Below, one piece after another: positions 46,776-56,701 of a DNA stretch of 64,000 nt. This DNA is from Candidatus Omnitrophota bacterium (GTDB lineage: Bacteria > Hinthialibacterota > Hinthialibacteria > Hinthialibacterales > JAKPRU01), in assembly GCA_029570205.1 (NCBI GenBank), contig JAKQSI010000093.1, positions 72,850 to 136,849 on the forward strand. Reading direction: 5' to 3'. The notes beneath the pieces were generated by a model, which was given only the letters and a program-made list of their open reading frames with translations, was not told the DNA's origin and searched no databases. A program made the translations under genes and the position numbers. Numbering within the stretch: position 1 is the stretch's first letter; each line of letters begins with the position of its first letter.

Positions 46776-49238
46776 TCAGCGGGAGAAGGTTACTCGATGA
46801 TTGCTCTTGTGAGGAACCAGCCATGTCTCTCCCTGCCGGGCGGAGAATAGATCGGAAGCGTAGTAAGACCCTTTGATGGAACAGTCTTCCGCGAAAACCA
46901 TCATTCTGCCCAGATAACTGACTGTGACAGGACTCTCGGCTCCATAAACCAGCTCGAGCAAAGAGCCTTTCCGCAACGAGGGAGTGGCGTAGAGGTACGT
47001 CCCCTCAAGGAGAAAATATGCCACACGATTATGGTCGGTATCCCAGGAAACCACGGCCAGTTTGCCGTCCGTTTCGATTGTCGGTCCGCGGACCCCCTCC
47101 CCCGAATCGGCGACAATGACATCATGCCCCTTGATCCCCCAGGGGATGCGGATTCCATGTCCTTTTTCGAGTTTCATCTGCTCGAATGAAAACCACGCGT
47201 TATCCAGGGTGTCGGTCATGACCAGGTGAAACGCGGAGTTGCCGAGCATCGGCTGCATACACTCCAGCATCCGGTCCTGACCATCGCGAATCACATCGGC
47301 TTGAACTCTGTCGCCGGAGGAAAACACAATACGCAGATGGGCTGTCTGGGAAATGGCCGACATGTGAGTCGGTTGACCTTTCTTGCCCGTATCGATCCGA
47401 ATCGGATGCGTAATGGCGATCACCCGTGGGACCTCCGTTACCCCCTTGATTTCTTCCTCCGATTCGATGGGAACCAGGATCGAGTGGCTTGCCGTGGCTT
47501 CGGACACGCCGCGAACCAGCGACACAAAATAGGGCAGCCCCAGGGACTTGTCCGTTCGATAGAACGATATCCACTCCAAGTCATTCTGTTTTTGGGCGCA
47601 TACGAGTTGCCCGTCCGCTACGAACGATTTTGAAGAAAACACTTCCCCAGAACCTTTCGCGGACATATCGACTCCCTGGAATATCCTTCGCTGAATATTC
47701 TTGAACGAGAGATAATCCCCCACCGCTACTCCGTCCGCTGTCAGTTCCCGGGCAAGGAAGAAATCTTCGGATTCATCGGATTGGAGGATAATAAGCGGCT
47801 GTTTGTTGCTGGCGAGGATTTTGGCGGAGCCTTTTGATCGTGTAAGTTTTTTTGGCGATTCCTCTCGCCACCATGCAAGCGAGGCCGGATGGCTTGCGGT
47901 TTCCATACCGCCGTTTTCCCAGATTTCCATGGAATAAGGATCGCCGGTATTCGCTAGAGAAAGCAGGACCGGCCCAATGGCCGAGGGTCTTCCGCTCCTG
48001 CCGGGCGGGAACCAGCCCCCGGAGGGAGTAGGAGTGGGAGTCGCTTCCGGTTTGGGATGGTATAACCGCCAGAGCCACCTGGCGTATTCTCCTCTCTGCA
48101 ACGCGGATTTCGGGGTTGTTCTCGGCTGCGGTGCGAGGAGAGAGGTTGGAGTGGGCGTCGGGGTGGAAGGGCCGGGTTCTTTGGCGTCACCTTCTTCCCA
48201 GAAGATGTTTCTTGTTCCCGGAGGCCAGGTCCGGGGGTCGTCCGGCGCCGGGTTCCCCTGTTCCGTTAGCCGTATGATAAGCGGCTGATCGGGAATCTTC
48301 TGTCTCCGAATGGTTTCCGTGATGCGGTCGCGGGGAATATAGTTCGGCAGATTGGGGCCACCGACCCGGCGGACCGCATCCGCGAAAACAAGACTGTAGA
48401 ACATGGGATACTCCAGATCCTCCAGGGAAGTATCGGATGAATCCGATGTGTTCCAGGATTGAAGAAGCCATTCCACGGCTTGAATCATGTCGGCGGTGAA
48501 TTCGCGGTAGTCTTTCTTCTCGTAGAGGCTCTTGTCTTGATCTGCCGCCGCTGCCGAACAGAACAGGGTAATCAGTCCGAAACAGGCCGATGTCTGCATC
48601 CGTTGGTCCACGGTCAGGTTCATCGGATTGGTTTGTCGAAACTGCTCGGAAAGGACGGCGTGTTCCCGGCCGAATTGCTCGAGAAGGGGGCCACGCTCTT
48701 TTTTCTCCAGGGATCCCACCAACAGATCGCAGGACAGCAGAACGGTTGCCAGCAATTCGCTTGATTTCGGCAGGAGGTCAGGAATGAGCGGGGTTGTCTG
48801 AAGATCGTTGAGTGCGCGTCGTATCAGGAAAAGCCCATTATTACAAGTGTGCTGTTTATGCTCGATATAACCGGAGAAAGCCGTATCGAGCATAACGCCA
48901 CAGAAATAATGAATGATCTGTGGATCCGATTCGAGCAAAGAAAGGGGCGTATTGGTTTCCCAGAGGACCGCCCCCAGGTAAGACGGATTCTTCGGGTCGG
49001 CATAGGATTCCACGCGCTCGGACAAAGCGGCGCGCAGCGAATCAAGATCGTCGGCTTTCACCAGTTTGCGCACAGTTTCCCTGTCTGTGAAGAGAAACGG
49101 TGAATCCACTCGATCCTGCCATCGCAGCAAACGTCGGATGTGATTCTGGATATCCGAGGAAACAAACTGCGCCCCTGCTCCGGTGACGGTCACGAGGCAG
49201 AGAATCAAGCATAGAATGGATGCTGCGGCGGATTTCAT
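46776..49238 (-). CDS. Large secreted protein with Pro/Thr linker, unknown function
   Basis: The 820-residue protein has an N-terminal signal peptide (cleavage likely near residue 23). Residues about 30-340 are helix-rich, a Thr/Pro linker (T-P-T-P-T-P-T and again T-P-T-P-T-P) spans about 360-410, and the rest looks beta-rich. A helical toroid followed by a beta-sandwich is the layout of several polysaccharide lyases and GH families, but I see no diagnostic motif. It follows the Tat isomerase-like gene on the same strand after 130 bases and may be processed with it. Function should be left open. Confidence 0.6.
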   Translation of the reverse strand: MKSAAASILCLILCLVTVTGAGAQFVSSDIQNHIRRLLRWQDRVDSPFLFTDRETVRKLVKADDLDSLRAALSERVESYADPKNPSYLGAVLWETNTPLSLLESDPQIIHYFCGVMLDTAFSGYIEHKQHTCNNGLFLIRRALNDLQTTPLIPDLLPKSSELLATVLLSCDLLVGSLEKKERGPLLEQFGREHAVLSEQFRQTNPMNLTVDQRMQTSACFGLITLFCSAAAADQDKSLYEKKDYREFTADMIQAVEWLLQSWNTSDSSDTSLEDLEYPMFYSLVFADAVRRVGGPNLPNYIPRDRITETIRRQKIPDQPLIIRLTEQGNPAPDDPRTWPPGTRNIFWEEGDAKEPGPSTPTPTPTSLLAPQPRTTPKSALQRGEYARWLWRLYHPKPEATPTPTPSGGWFPPGRSGRPSAIGPVLLSLANTGDPYSMEIWENGGMETASHPASLAWWREESPKKLTRSKGSAKILASNKQPLIILQSDESEDFFLARELTADGVAVGDYLSFKNIQRRIFQGVDMSAKGSGEVFSSKSFVADGQLVCAQKQNDLEWISFYRTDKSLGLPYFVSLVRGVSEATASHSILVPIESEEEIKGVTEVPRVIAITHPIRIDTGKKGQPTHMSAISQTAHLRIVFSSGDRVQADVIRDGQDRMLECMQPMLGNSAFHLVMTDTLDNAWFSFEQMKLEKGHGIRIPWGIKGHDVIVADSGEGVRGPTIETDGKLAVVSWDTDHNRVAYFLLEGTYLYATPSLRKGSLLELVYGAESPVTVSYLGRMMVFAEDCSIKGSYYASDLFSARQGETWLVPHKSNHRVTFSR

Positions 49239-49368
49239 TTTTCAGACTTAGACAATGGGATACAGATATTCTGCGGGTGGGGATTGGACGGGAAAAGGGA
49301 GACCGCAAACAACTACGCCCTGTGTGAACCGGGCACAGTTGCGGATGTCTGCACAGCCCCTTCAAAAA

Positions 49369-50811
49369 TCAAGCCTCTTCGATCAGTTCAAATCCCATCA
49401 GGTCGTTCAACGTTCTGACGGATTGTTTGTGATCGCCATAGAAGGTTACGCGGTGCCAGCCCCAGCGATCCCATTCCGAAAGCAGTTTGTTGATATCCCC
49501 TTTGACTTCTGCGGCCAGCTTGTTCCGACAGGCCTTGTCTTCATCGATGTTTTCGACCGTGACACCCTGGTGAAAAATAATCTGCTTCCGCGAAGAGCTG
49601 ATCTCCAGAGTGGTCACCGTCTCGCCGAGAGGCATGAGTGAGCGGACACACGCGCCCTTTCGGTCTTCCGAGTGGGAACGAATGTGATAGGGGTTGCTCT
49701 TGCCATTCGGCCCGAACACCTTGGTGGGGGCCACGCAGTGCGCGTAGATGATCCGGTTCTTGGAAGTGTCGATGACCGGATCGGAGATGTATCCCGGAAC
49801 CCCCGCCAGATAGGTCATCATCAGCATGGTGAGCGTCGAGGGCAAATCGCCCTCGCAGGCCCCCACATACCCGTCATTGTTCAGTTGCGTAAATCCCATG
49901 CAGGGATAAGCGGACAGTTTTCCACCGTAGAACAGGCCCAGGCAGTCTACGGCGATCGCCTGCGCGCCGTATTGCTGCATGACATCCCACATCGCAAGGT
50001 AGAAGGCAGCGGATTTTTCAATATCCTCCGGGGTCGGCTCGACTACTTTTTTGGCCTTTCGAGTCCAGAACCTGGCCCATTTCGCGGCCTCTTTCCGGTC
50101 CGCCTTCTCATAAGCCGCATTCATTTCCGGCGACTTGACCTGAAGAATCTTGACCCCGAACACATCGCGGATGGCATCGACATCCCCCCGCAGTTTTTCC
50201 CGGTCGGTGACATCCACAATGGTGGAGGCTTGCAGCTTCTTGATGCACTCGAAGCATTTCACACCCCGGACAACATCCTCGAAACGGGAGGAGGAGACAT
50301 ACGCCACCCTTTGCTTGTTTCTTTTTGCAGCCGAATACGCCGTGAGAAATTCGCCGGACCCGCCGTAAAGATCATCGACAAACAGAGTGGGTTTGCCGGA
50401 TGCCCCGATTACCTGGGGAGCGCCGGTCCAGATACCGAGCATGTACACGATGTATCCGTCAATATTTTCCCCGCTCTTGACCAGGTTTTCGGCTTCTGTG
50501 CCGTTCTGTACGGTCACCGGGAGAAACTCGACTGCCGGGCAGGCTTCCTGGAGTTTTGCGGTCAATTCCGCCTTGCGGCCTTCATAATCGTAACCGATAT
50601 TCGGCCAGGTGGGTGTATCGGGAGAAATGTGGGTGAAGACCAGGCGAAGCCGGGGCCTGGCGCCACAGATCTCGGCCCGGCATTCCCCGGCGAGTGACGG
50701 GCTTCCTCCCAGAGCGAACATGGATGCACACGCCGCACATCCCGCCATGAATTCACGTCGGTCCACACAATACGGTTGACTTGTACGAACGAGATCTTTC
50801 TGAGAATTCAT
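49369..50811 (-). CDS. Tat-exported L-fucose/L-arabinose isomerase-like protein
   Basis: The 480-residue protein has GGAGGAACAAAG before the ATG. The N-terminus carries a twin-arginine signal (D-R-R-E-F-M-A-G) with an Ala/Gly-rich hydrophobic stretch. The mature part resembles the C-terminal region of fucose/arabinose isomerase-fold proteins (C-L-G-L-F-Y-G-G-K-L-S-A-Y-P-C-M-G, then C-E-G-D-L-P-S-T). Metal-site Glu/Asp positions are plausible there. A periplasmic sugar isomerase-like role would be unusual. It sits 57 bases after sdhB on the same strand. Confidence 0.65.
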   Translation of the reverse strand: MNSQKDLVRTSQPYCVDRREFMAGCAACASMFALGGSPSLAGECRAEICGARPRLRLVFTHISPDTPTWPNIGYDYEGRKAELTAKLQEACPAVEFLPVTVQNGTEAENLVKSGENIDGYIVYMLGIWTGAPQVIGASGKPTLFVDDLYGGSGEFLTAYSAAKRNKQRVAYVSSSRFEDVVRGVKCFECIKKLQASTIVDVTDREKLRGDVDAIRDVFGVKILQVKSPEMNAAYEKADRKEAAKWARFWTRKAKKVVEPTPEDIEKSAAFYLAMWDVMQQYGAQAIAVDCLGLFYGGKLSAYPCMGFTQLNNDGYVGACEGDLPSTLTMLMMTYLAGVPGYISDPVIDTSKNRIIYAHCVAPTKVFGPNGKSNPYHIRSHSEDRKGACVRSLMPLGETVTTLEISSSRKQIIFHQGVTVENIDEDKACRNKLAAEVKGDINKLLSEWDRWGWHRVTFYGDHKQSVRTLNDLMGFELIEEA

Positions 50812-50868
50812 TCTTTGTTCCTCCGATTCGGATGCCGGATGACGTATTCGAATGCACAGTATGCCTTA

Positions 50869-51624
50869 CTATTTTCCGTATAGGAAGTCCTTGATGGACT
50901 GGACCACCACGTCGCCGTTCAGCCTGGCGATTACTGTCGTTAAAGGGATCTTTTTCGGGCAGACCCGGACACAGTTCTGTGCATTGCCGCACTCATGAAT
51001 CCCACCGGGCTGCATAATGGCACGCAGTCGCTCGGCTTTTTCATACCTGCCGGTAGGATGAATGTTGAACAGGCGGACCTGGGCGAGAATTGCCGCGCCA
51101 TAGAAGGAATTCCTGTCGTTGACTTGAGGACAGGCATCCAGGCAACAGCCGCAGGTCATGCACCGTGCGTATTCGTAAGCCTCCATCTGTTCCTCCGGTG
51201 ATCGTTTCGGGCCGGGACCAAGATTGTGGGTTCCATCGATCTCCACCCAGGCGTGGACCTTCTTGAGCGTTTCGAACATTCGGGAGCGGTCTACCACGAG
51301 ATCCCGGACAACCGGAAACTTCCGCATCGGTTGCAGGATAACCGGTGTTTCAATTTGATCGATCAATGCGGTGCAGGCTTGGCGGACCCGGCCGTTGATG
51401 ACCATGGTGCAGGCTCCGCAGACCTCCTCCAGACAGCTGCACTCCCAGGCTACAGGAGCAACCTGCCTCCCGGAGACATTTACCGGGTTGCGCCGGATTT
51501 CCTGCAAAAGAGCAATGACGTTCATATTGGGCCTGGATTCGACCTCGAACTCCTCCCAATACGGTTCGGCTCCGGGGTTGTCCTGTCGCCTGACTTTGAC
51601 CCGAATCTTGTCCGCCGCGCTCAT
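50869..51624 (-). CDS. sdhB: Succinate dehydrogenase/fumarate reductase iron-sulfur subunit
   Basis: The 251-residue protein has the [2Fe-2S] ferredoxin domain (C-S-C-L-E-E-V-C-G-A-C) and the C-terminal [4Fe-4S]/[3Fe-4S] Cys motifs C-M-T-C-G-C-C-L-D-A-C-P and C-V-R-V-C-P. AAAGGAT precedes the ATG. Together with SdhA and SdhC it forms the membrane succinate:quinone oxidoreductase. It is the last sdh gene, 45 bases after sdhA. Confidence 0.95.
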   Translation of the reverse strand: MSAADKIRVKVRRQDNPGAEPYWEEFEVESRPNMNVIALLQEIRRNPVNVSGRQVAPVAWECSCLEEVCGACTMVINGRVRQACTALIDQIETPVILQPMRKFPVVRDLVVDRSRMFETLKKVHAWVEIDGTHNLGPGPKRSPEEQMEAYEYARCMTCGCCLDACPQVNDRNSFYGAAILAQVRLFNIHPTGRYEKAERLRAIMQPGGIHECGNAQNCVRVCPKKIPLTTVIARLNGDVVVQSIKDFLYGK

Positions 51625-51669
51625 GGTATCCTTTCAAGAGTTAAAGAATCTCCATTCATCCGTGCCTCA

Positions 51670-53529
51670 TCAATCGTACCGACGCGGATGCGGTTCGATC
51701 AGACTGTGATCGACTTTCTCATATGTAATTTCCGGCCCGGTGGGTGTATACGTGGCAATGGTGGTTTTGCACCACCGGTCGTGGTTTGCTTTCCAGAGTT
51801 TGAGATACTCCCGGTATTCGGGGGAATCCACATTATCCGGCTGTTTGATCTCAAATTGCTTTTTGAAGTGCGAGCCACGGCATTCATTCCGCTGCAATGC
51901 GCCTTTCACGATGATTTTTGCCAACTCCAGCATATTCCACAGTTGATGCAGGAACAGCGCCGGCTGGTTGTTCCAGGTGGAATTATCGAGGGCCGAGCAG
52001 TCTTTCCATCGTTCCTGCAAAGCGTCCAGTTTAATTTGGGTTTCCTGAAGCTGAGGATTTTCACGCACGATGGTGACATTTTTCTCCATCCACTCTCCGA
52101 GTTCGCCATGGAGGCGATAGGGATTTTCCTTGCCGTTCATTTTGCGTATCCGTTCGAGGCGATCGGCTATGCGTTTTCTTTCATTTTCGGCGGCTGCGCT
52201 GAAATCGCCCTGGACGCTCTTGTGGAATTGGATGACCGCCGGCGCAACAACCAGCCCCGCGAAAATACAGGAGAGCAGGGAATTGGCTCCCAGGCGATTC
52301 GCGCCGTGATATTGACAATCCACCTCGCCGATTGCATACAGGCCGGGGATGTTGGTCATGTGGTTTTTAGGGCTGCGGCGATCCAGAAGGCCATCCGGTG
52401 TTTTTTCGTAGCCCACCCACAGGCCACCCATGGAATAATGCACCGCCGGAAAAATGCGCATGGGGGTTTTGCGCGGGTCTTCGCCGACGAATTTTTCGTA
52501 TATCTCCAGAATCCCGCCCAATTTGCGGTCCAACTCCTGCGCAGGTTTGTGGGTCAGGTCCAGATACACCATGGCTTTTCCATCCAGGCCGAGGCCGAGG
52601 TTGATACAGACATCGTAAATCTCACGGGAGGCGACATCGCGAGGAACCAGGTTTCCATATCGCGGGTAACGTTCTTCGAGGAAATACCACCGATCCTCTT
52701 CGGGGATGGTTTCGGGAGGACGGGGGTCGCCTTTCTTTTTCGGGACCCAGATTCGTCCGCCCTCTCCGCGAGCGGATTCCGATATGAGGCGCAACTTGTC
52801 TGTTCCCGGAATGGCCGTGGGATGGATCTGGATAAACTCTCCATTGGCGTACTTTGCGCCCTGCTGGTAGACCATGGATGCCGCCGAGCCGGTATTGATC
52901 ATGGAATTGGTGGTTCGTCCGAATACCAGACCGGGACCGCCGGTGGCCAGGATCACGGCGGCTCCTTCGAACGCACGGACCTCCATGGTTGCCAAATTGA
53001 CCGCCACAATGCCGCAACAGATCCCTTTCGAGTCGATGACCGCCGAGAGGAACTCCCAATTCTCGTATTTTTTGACTTTTCCAGCGGCCTCGTACCGGCG
53101 GACCTGTTCATCAAGCGCGTATAAAAGCTGCTGGCCGGTTGTTGAGCCGGAAAAGGCTGTTCGGTTGTAGAGGGTTCCGCCGAACCGCCGGAAATCGAGA
53201 TGGCCTTCCGGTGTGCGATTGAACGGGACACCCATGCGGTCCATCAGGTAGATGATTCCCGGCGCGGCATAGCACATGTCCTTGCAAAACGGCTGGTCCG
53301 CCAGGAAATCGCCGCCCTTCACCGTATCATAGAAATGAAGATCCGGACTGTCGCCTTCGCCCTTGCTGTTTACTGCGCCATTGATACCGCCCTGGGCACA
53401 GACCGAATGGGATCGTTTTACCGAAACTACCGAAAACAGGTCCACATCCGCTCTCAGCTCCGCCAGGCGCATCGCCGCCGATAGTCCCGCCAGTCCCCCA
53501 CCCACAATCAAATATCTATGTCCTGTCAT
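51670..53529 (-). CDS. sdhA: Succinate dehydrogenase/fumarate reductase flavoprotein subunit
   Basis: The 619-residue protein begins with the FAD site I-V-G-G-G-L-A-G-L-S-A-A. It has the covalent-FAD region S-H-S-V-C-A-Q-G-G-I-N-G-A and the active-site H-P-T-A-I-P-G. E-V-D-C-Q-Y-H-G-A-N-R-L-G-A-N-S-L is the substrate-closing block. Organisation with a single long SdhC matches the B-type (Bacillus/Wolinella/delta-proteobacteria) enzymes. AAGGAAGG precedes the ATG. Confidence 0.95.
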   Translation of the reverse strand: MTGHRYLIVGGGLAGLSAAMRLAELRADVDLFSVVSVKRSHSVCAQGGINGAVNSKGEGDSPDLHFYDTVKGGDFLADQPFCKDMCYAAPGIIYLMDRMGVPFNRTPEGHLDFRRFGGTLYNRTAFSGSTTGQQLLYALDEQVRRYEAAGKVKKYENWEFLSAVIDSKGICCGIVAVNLATMEVRAFEGAAVILATGGPGLVFGRTTNSMINTGSAASMVYQQGAKYANGEFIQIHPTAIPGTDKLRLISESARGEGGRIWVPKKKGDPRPPETIPEEDRWYFLEERYPRYGNLVPRDVASREIYDVCINLGLGLDGKAMVYLDLTHKPAQELDRKLGGILEIYEKFVGEDPRKTPMRIFPAVHYSMGGLWVGYEKTPDGLLDRRSPKNHMTNIPGLYAIGEVDCQYHGANRLGANSLLSCIFAGLVVAPAVIQFHKSVQGDFSAAAENERKRIADRLERIRKMNGKENPYRLHGELGEWMEKNVTIVRENPQLQETQIKLDALQERWKDCSALDNSTWNNQPALFLHQLWNMLELAKIIVKGALQRNECRGSHFKKQFEIKQPDNVDSPEYREYLKLWKANHDRWCKTTIATYTPTGPEITYEKVDHSLIEPHPRRYD

Positions 53530-53541
53530 CTTGTTCCTTCC

Positions 53542-54174
53542 TTACGCTGCCACGAACGCCGCCAGAGAAAACATAAATCCGCAGAATACCGCGATTCCCA
53601 CAATCCCACACAGAGCCAGCAGGTCTCTCTGAGAACGCTCGCTTACCGCAATCCCCCAAGTGATCATGAAATTCCAGAGTCCGTTCACAAAATGGAACGA
53701 GGCACAGGCCACACCGGCGACATAAAACGGAACGAGCAGCGAACGGTTGAACACCTGTGAAACATAAGCGAAATCCACATGTTCCATCCCGGAATGAAAG
53801 GTCCAGCTGATCCGCATTTCCCACACATGAACGAGGATAAAAACCAGCGCCGCAATGCCGGTCCATCGTTGCAGAAAGTGGAGCCAATTCCGCAAATATC
53901 CGTATTCATGCGGATTGCACCGTGAACTCCACCAGACCGTCAGCCCCAGGACGGCATGAAGAAGAATCGGTATGCCGATGAGAAAAATCTCCAAGAAGCG
54001 AATGAACGGCAATTCCTGAAGAAACAGAGCCGCCCTGTCGAATTTCTCCGGTCCCTCAAAGAACGCCAGACTATTGGTCAGAACATGTTCGCAGAAAAAG
54101 GCTCCGATTGGGACAATTCCCAGCAGGCTGTGCAATCGCCGAAAATAAAACGCCCTGCGTGACTCAGCAGTCAT
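53542..54174 (-). CDS. sdhC: Succinate dehydrogenase cytochrome b558 subunit (B-type)
   Basis: The ATG at 54174 follows AAAGGATTGCG and gives 210 residues; longer in-frame starts exist. Five membrane helices and several histidines (H-S-L-L-G, H-V-L-T-N, H-A-V-L-G, H-V-W-E-M-R) suit di-haem cytochrome b558. It anchors SdhAB and transfers electrons to quinone. It is the first gene of the sdhCAB operon. Confidence 0.88.
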   Translation of the reverse strand: MTAESRRAFYFRRLHSLLGIVPIGAFFCEHVLTNSLAFFEGPEKFDRAALFLQELPFIRFLEIFLIGIPILLHAVLGLTVWWSSRCNPHEYGYLRNWLHFLQRWTGIAALVFILVHVWEMRISWTFHSGMEHVDFAYVSQVFNRSLLVPFYVAGVACASFHFVNGLWNFMITWGIAVSERSQRDLLALCGIVGIAVFCGFMFSLAAFVAA

Positions 54175-54515
54175 CGCAATCCTTTCAATCATCGTTGGCG
54201 GTTCCCACACCCAGTATGAACCGAAACGGCGGAATGCCAATCTTATACGATATACCAGAACTCCCGTTACGCAGTCTACCCTTCTTGCGTGATATTCACG
54301 GTCCGCTCAGCGGGTGTGCGAATTTCATCCTGCACCGCCACGGCCGCATGACGGAGATCCTCCGACCGGTGAACGTCGCCGGCAGACCGGTGAAGCCGCG
54401 AGGTTTCATCCGAAATGGTGAAGCGCCGGATCTCACCCGCCAAGATACGCGGTATAATAGAATTGAAAAAATTATACAGGATTTGGTCCAATGCCGAATC
54501 GGAAAGGAAACGCCG
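54175..54515. other. Divergent intergenic region with a -10-like TATAAT
   Basis: About 340 bases lie between sdhC and the cytidylate-kinase-like gene. TATAAT occurs at 54453-54458, about 58 bases before the kinase-like ATG, without an obvious -35 at standard spacing. No gene is supported here. Confidence 0.35.
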
Positions 54516-55259
54516 ATGCCAAACATCCACCAGATCGTGAACCGTCAGGTCAATTTGTGGAACGCGGAGCGAGCGGCTTTCGAGAAACGTCGGCAGGAAG
54601 AAAGCTCGTTTGAGGCGGAACACCTTGCCGATCTGAAACCGGTAGTGACCATCTCACGGGAGCGGGGATCGCGGGGCAAACAACTGGCGAAACTGCTGTC
54701 ACGGGAATTGCAGTATGGGTTGTTTGATCGCCAGATCATCGATTATCTCAGCGAGCAAGCCTCTTTGCGTCGGCATGTGGTAGAGTCTCTGGATGAGCGG
54801 GATCGGTCGGATTTGGAATTATGGGTTGAAGGAATGTTTTCCATGCAGATCACCGACCATGATGATTACATTCGGGGACTGATCGAGGTAGTCAAAACGA
54901 CAGCGCTTCAGGGCGGTGTGGTGATTCTGGGCCGGGGGGCGAACTATATCCTGTCGGAGGCTTCCGCGTATCGGGTGCGCACAGTCGCCCCCATGGATCT
55001 TCGAGTTCGGAATTTGATGGATACGGAAGGAATGTCGGAAAAACAGGCGCGGGATGAAATTAAGAAAGTGGATCAGGATCGCGCCCAATATGTCAGACGC
55101 TATTTCCGGAGAGATATCAGCGATGCGACGGGCTACGATCTGGTAATCAATCTCGGCACGCACACCCTGGATGCCGCCGTGAAAATTATCCGGTCCGGCC
55201 TCCGCGCTCGCGGATGGGCTGTGGAACTGATCGGAGGAGACAAACGCGGGAAAAGATAG
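54516..55259 (+). CDS. Cytidylate kinase-like family protein
   Basis: The ATG at 54516 follows AAAGGAAA and gives 247 residues; longer in-frame starts lack support. The block V-V-T-I-S-R-E-R-G-S-R-G-K-Q-L-A is where the P-loop lies in this family. Then F-D-R-Q-I-I-D-Y-L-S-E and I-L-G-R-G-A-N-Y-I-L fit the cytidylate kinase-like (PF13189-type) proteins. True CMP kinase activity is not shown for most members. It is monocistronic. Confidence 0.75.
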   Translation: MPNIHQIVNRQVNLWNAERAAFEKRRQEESSFEAEHLADLKPVVTISRERGSRGKQLAKLLSRELQYGLFDRQIIDYLSEQASLRRHVVESLDERDRSDLELWVEGMFSMQITDHDDYIRGLIEVVKTTALQGGVVILGRGANYILSEASAYRVRTVAPMDLRVRNLMDTEGMSEKQARDEIKKVDQDRAQYVRRYFRRDISDATGYDLVINLGTHTLDAAVKIIRSGLRARGWAVELIGGDKRGKR

Positions 55260-55334
55260 TGGGATTATTGAATACAGAGAACCTGGAAAGGCGGGGCTTG
55301 AGATTGTTCATGGAGTGTGGATGTTTGCGCTTTG

Positions 55335-55367
55335 CCGTCTGGATTCCGGCTTTCGCCGGAATGACGG
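55335..55367. repeat. Dispersed-type inverted repeat
   Basis: ATTCCGGC-TTTC-GCCGGAAT (55343-55362) is an 8-bp perfect stem, extended by CCGTC/GACGG outside a short bulge. Similar ATTCCGGC...GCCGGAAT elements are common intergenic repeats in many bacteria. It lies downstream of the kinase-like gene. Confidence 0.55.
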
Positions 55368-55479
55368 ATAGGAGCCATTCAGGAATTGCCCTTATGCCGG
55401 GGGCCGTTGGGAGAAGATTGGGATGAGGGGGTTGAGCAGTCCGACAGAATCAACCCCCTCACACCTCTCCTGAACAGTC

Positions 55480-56541
55480 CTACGAAAGCCCCATTAACGT
55501 TTTTACGATGTACAAATCCAGACTTTCGTAATCGCGTTCTTTGATGAATTCCGCTATAAGATTCCGGTCAACGCGGCGGGACACCTCAAGCAGTTTGAGG
55601 AAGATTTCCCGGCTGTTGGTGAGATGCTTCATGGAAACGGCGCGTTTCTGTGTCCGCATTGCCTTCACATCCAGCCCGACAAATTCGCCGTTTTTCCCAT
55701 AGCCGTTTTGATCGAGAAGATCGACCTGGTTGAATGCGCGTCGGAGATTCACCGATCCGAACGTCTTATCCTCATCGAATTTCAGGCCGTTCTGGTCGTT
55801 CAGATGCACGCTCCAGAGCTTGCCGTGATACAGCGCGTAGGCCATTTCATCCGACGGATCCAATCCGGCGAGAATGCAGTGCGCTGTCTCGATCAGTGCG
55901 CCGACTCGCTCCGGATCGCAGGTTTTGTAGGCGAGTCCGATAAAATGTCCCACCGTGGGGAAATAAGCCTGGTCCATCGGTTCATTCGGCTTCATCTCGC
56001 CCAGGATTAAAACATTCGGATCGTATTCGAGCAGGGTGTTTATGTATTCCACCATGCGGCCCACCGAAGCGATGGGATCCTTCGATTCACGGATATATGT
56101 TCCTTCACGCGCAGGCCAGAGAACGATCTTGTTTGTACCGAGCATATTGGCGATGTCAATGTTTCGCTTGCTGCGTTCCAGGGCATATTTCCGGTCGGCG
56201 GGGTTATTGGAGGTTACTGCGCCGTCGATGGTGCGAGGGTCTTCCCACAACCGAGGAGCGACAAACTCCGCCACCAGGCCCTCGCCATCCAACATGCGTT
56301 TGACTTTCTTGACCCCCTTCTCGGTTTCCGAGGCGGACCAGTCTGCCGGAACCACATCGTCATCATGGAACTGAACACCCTCAAATCCGAACGGACGATA
56401 CATCTTTATTTTTTGGGCGAACGAAAACGGCTGTCGAACCACCGGTCCGAACGGGTCCGCGCCCTCGTGGATATTCCACGGCCCGAACGAGAAACGATAT
56501 TGCCCTTTGGCTGCCGAGGCTTTGCGCTGTTTCTTGACCAT
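55480..56541 (-). CDS. xylA: Xylose isomerase (class I-like)
   Basis: The 353-residue protein follows class I xylose isomerases: F-S-F-G-P-W, the catalytic His in V-Q-F-H-D-D-D, the metal/lysine block E-M-K-P-N-E-P, E-T-A-H (metal ligands Glu and His), and H-L-N-D-Q-N-G-L-K-F-D-E-D. It is slightly shorter than the usual 385-390. The enzyme interconverts xylose and xylulose (and often glucose and fructose) with Mg or Mn. No xylulokinase is adjacent. Confidence 0.85.
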   Translation of the reverse strand: MVKKQRKASAAKGQYRFSFGPWNIHEGADPFGPVVRQPFSFAQKIKMYRPFGFEGVQFHDDDVVPADWSASETEKGVKKVKRMLDGEGLVAEFVAPRLWEDPRTIDGAVTSNNPADRKYALERSKRNIDIANMLGTNKIVLWPAREGTYIRESKDPIASVGRMVEYINTLLEYDPNVLILGEMKPNEPMDQAYFPTVGHFIGLAYKTCDPERVGALIETAHCILAGLDPSDEMAYALYHGKLWSVHLNDQNGLKFDEDKTFGSVNLRRAFNQVDLLDQNGYGKNGEFVGLDVKAMRTQKRAVSMKHLTNSREIFLKLLEVSRRVDRNLIAEFIKERDYESLDLYIVKTLMGLS

Positions 56542-56701
56542 GTTTTTTTATCTCCTTGAGTTAATGACACCAGACCCGAGAAGCCTAGCACCAATGAAAG
56601 CCGGATTGAAGCCATTGATTCATTCCCGAACGGATGAATGTGAGATACAATGCGGTTCATCGACAAGAACAAGCGTAACGCGACATCCTGGACAGGCTTT
56701 C

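Noticed and set aside
51226-53124. A 632-codon plus-strand reading frame opposite sdhA/sdhB
   Set aside because: It lies fully opposite strongly recognisable sdh genes, has no ribosome site or homology, and its composition follows the codon structure of the minus strand.
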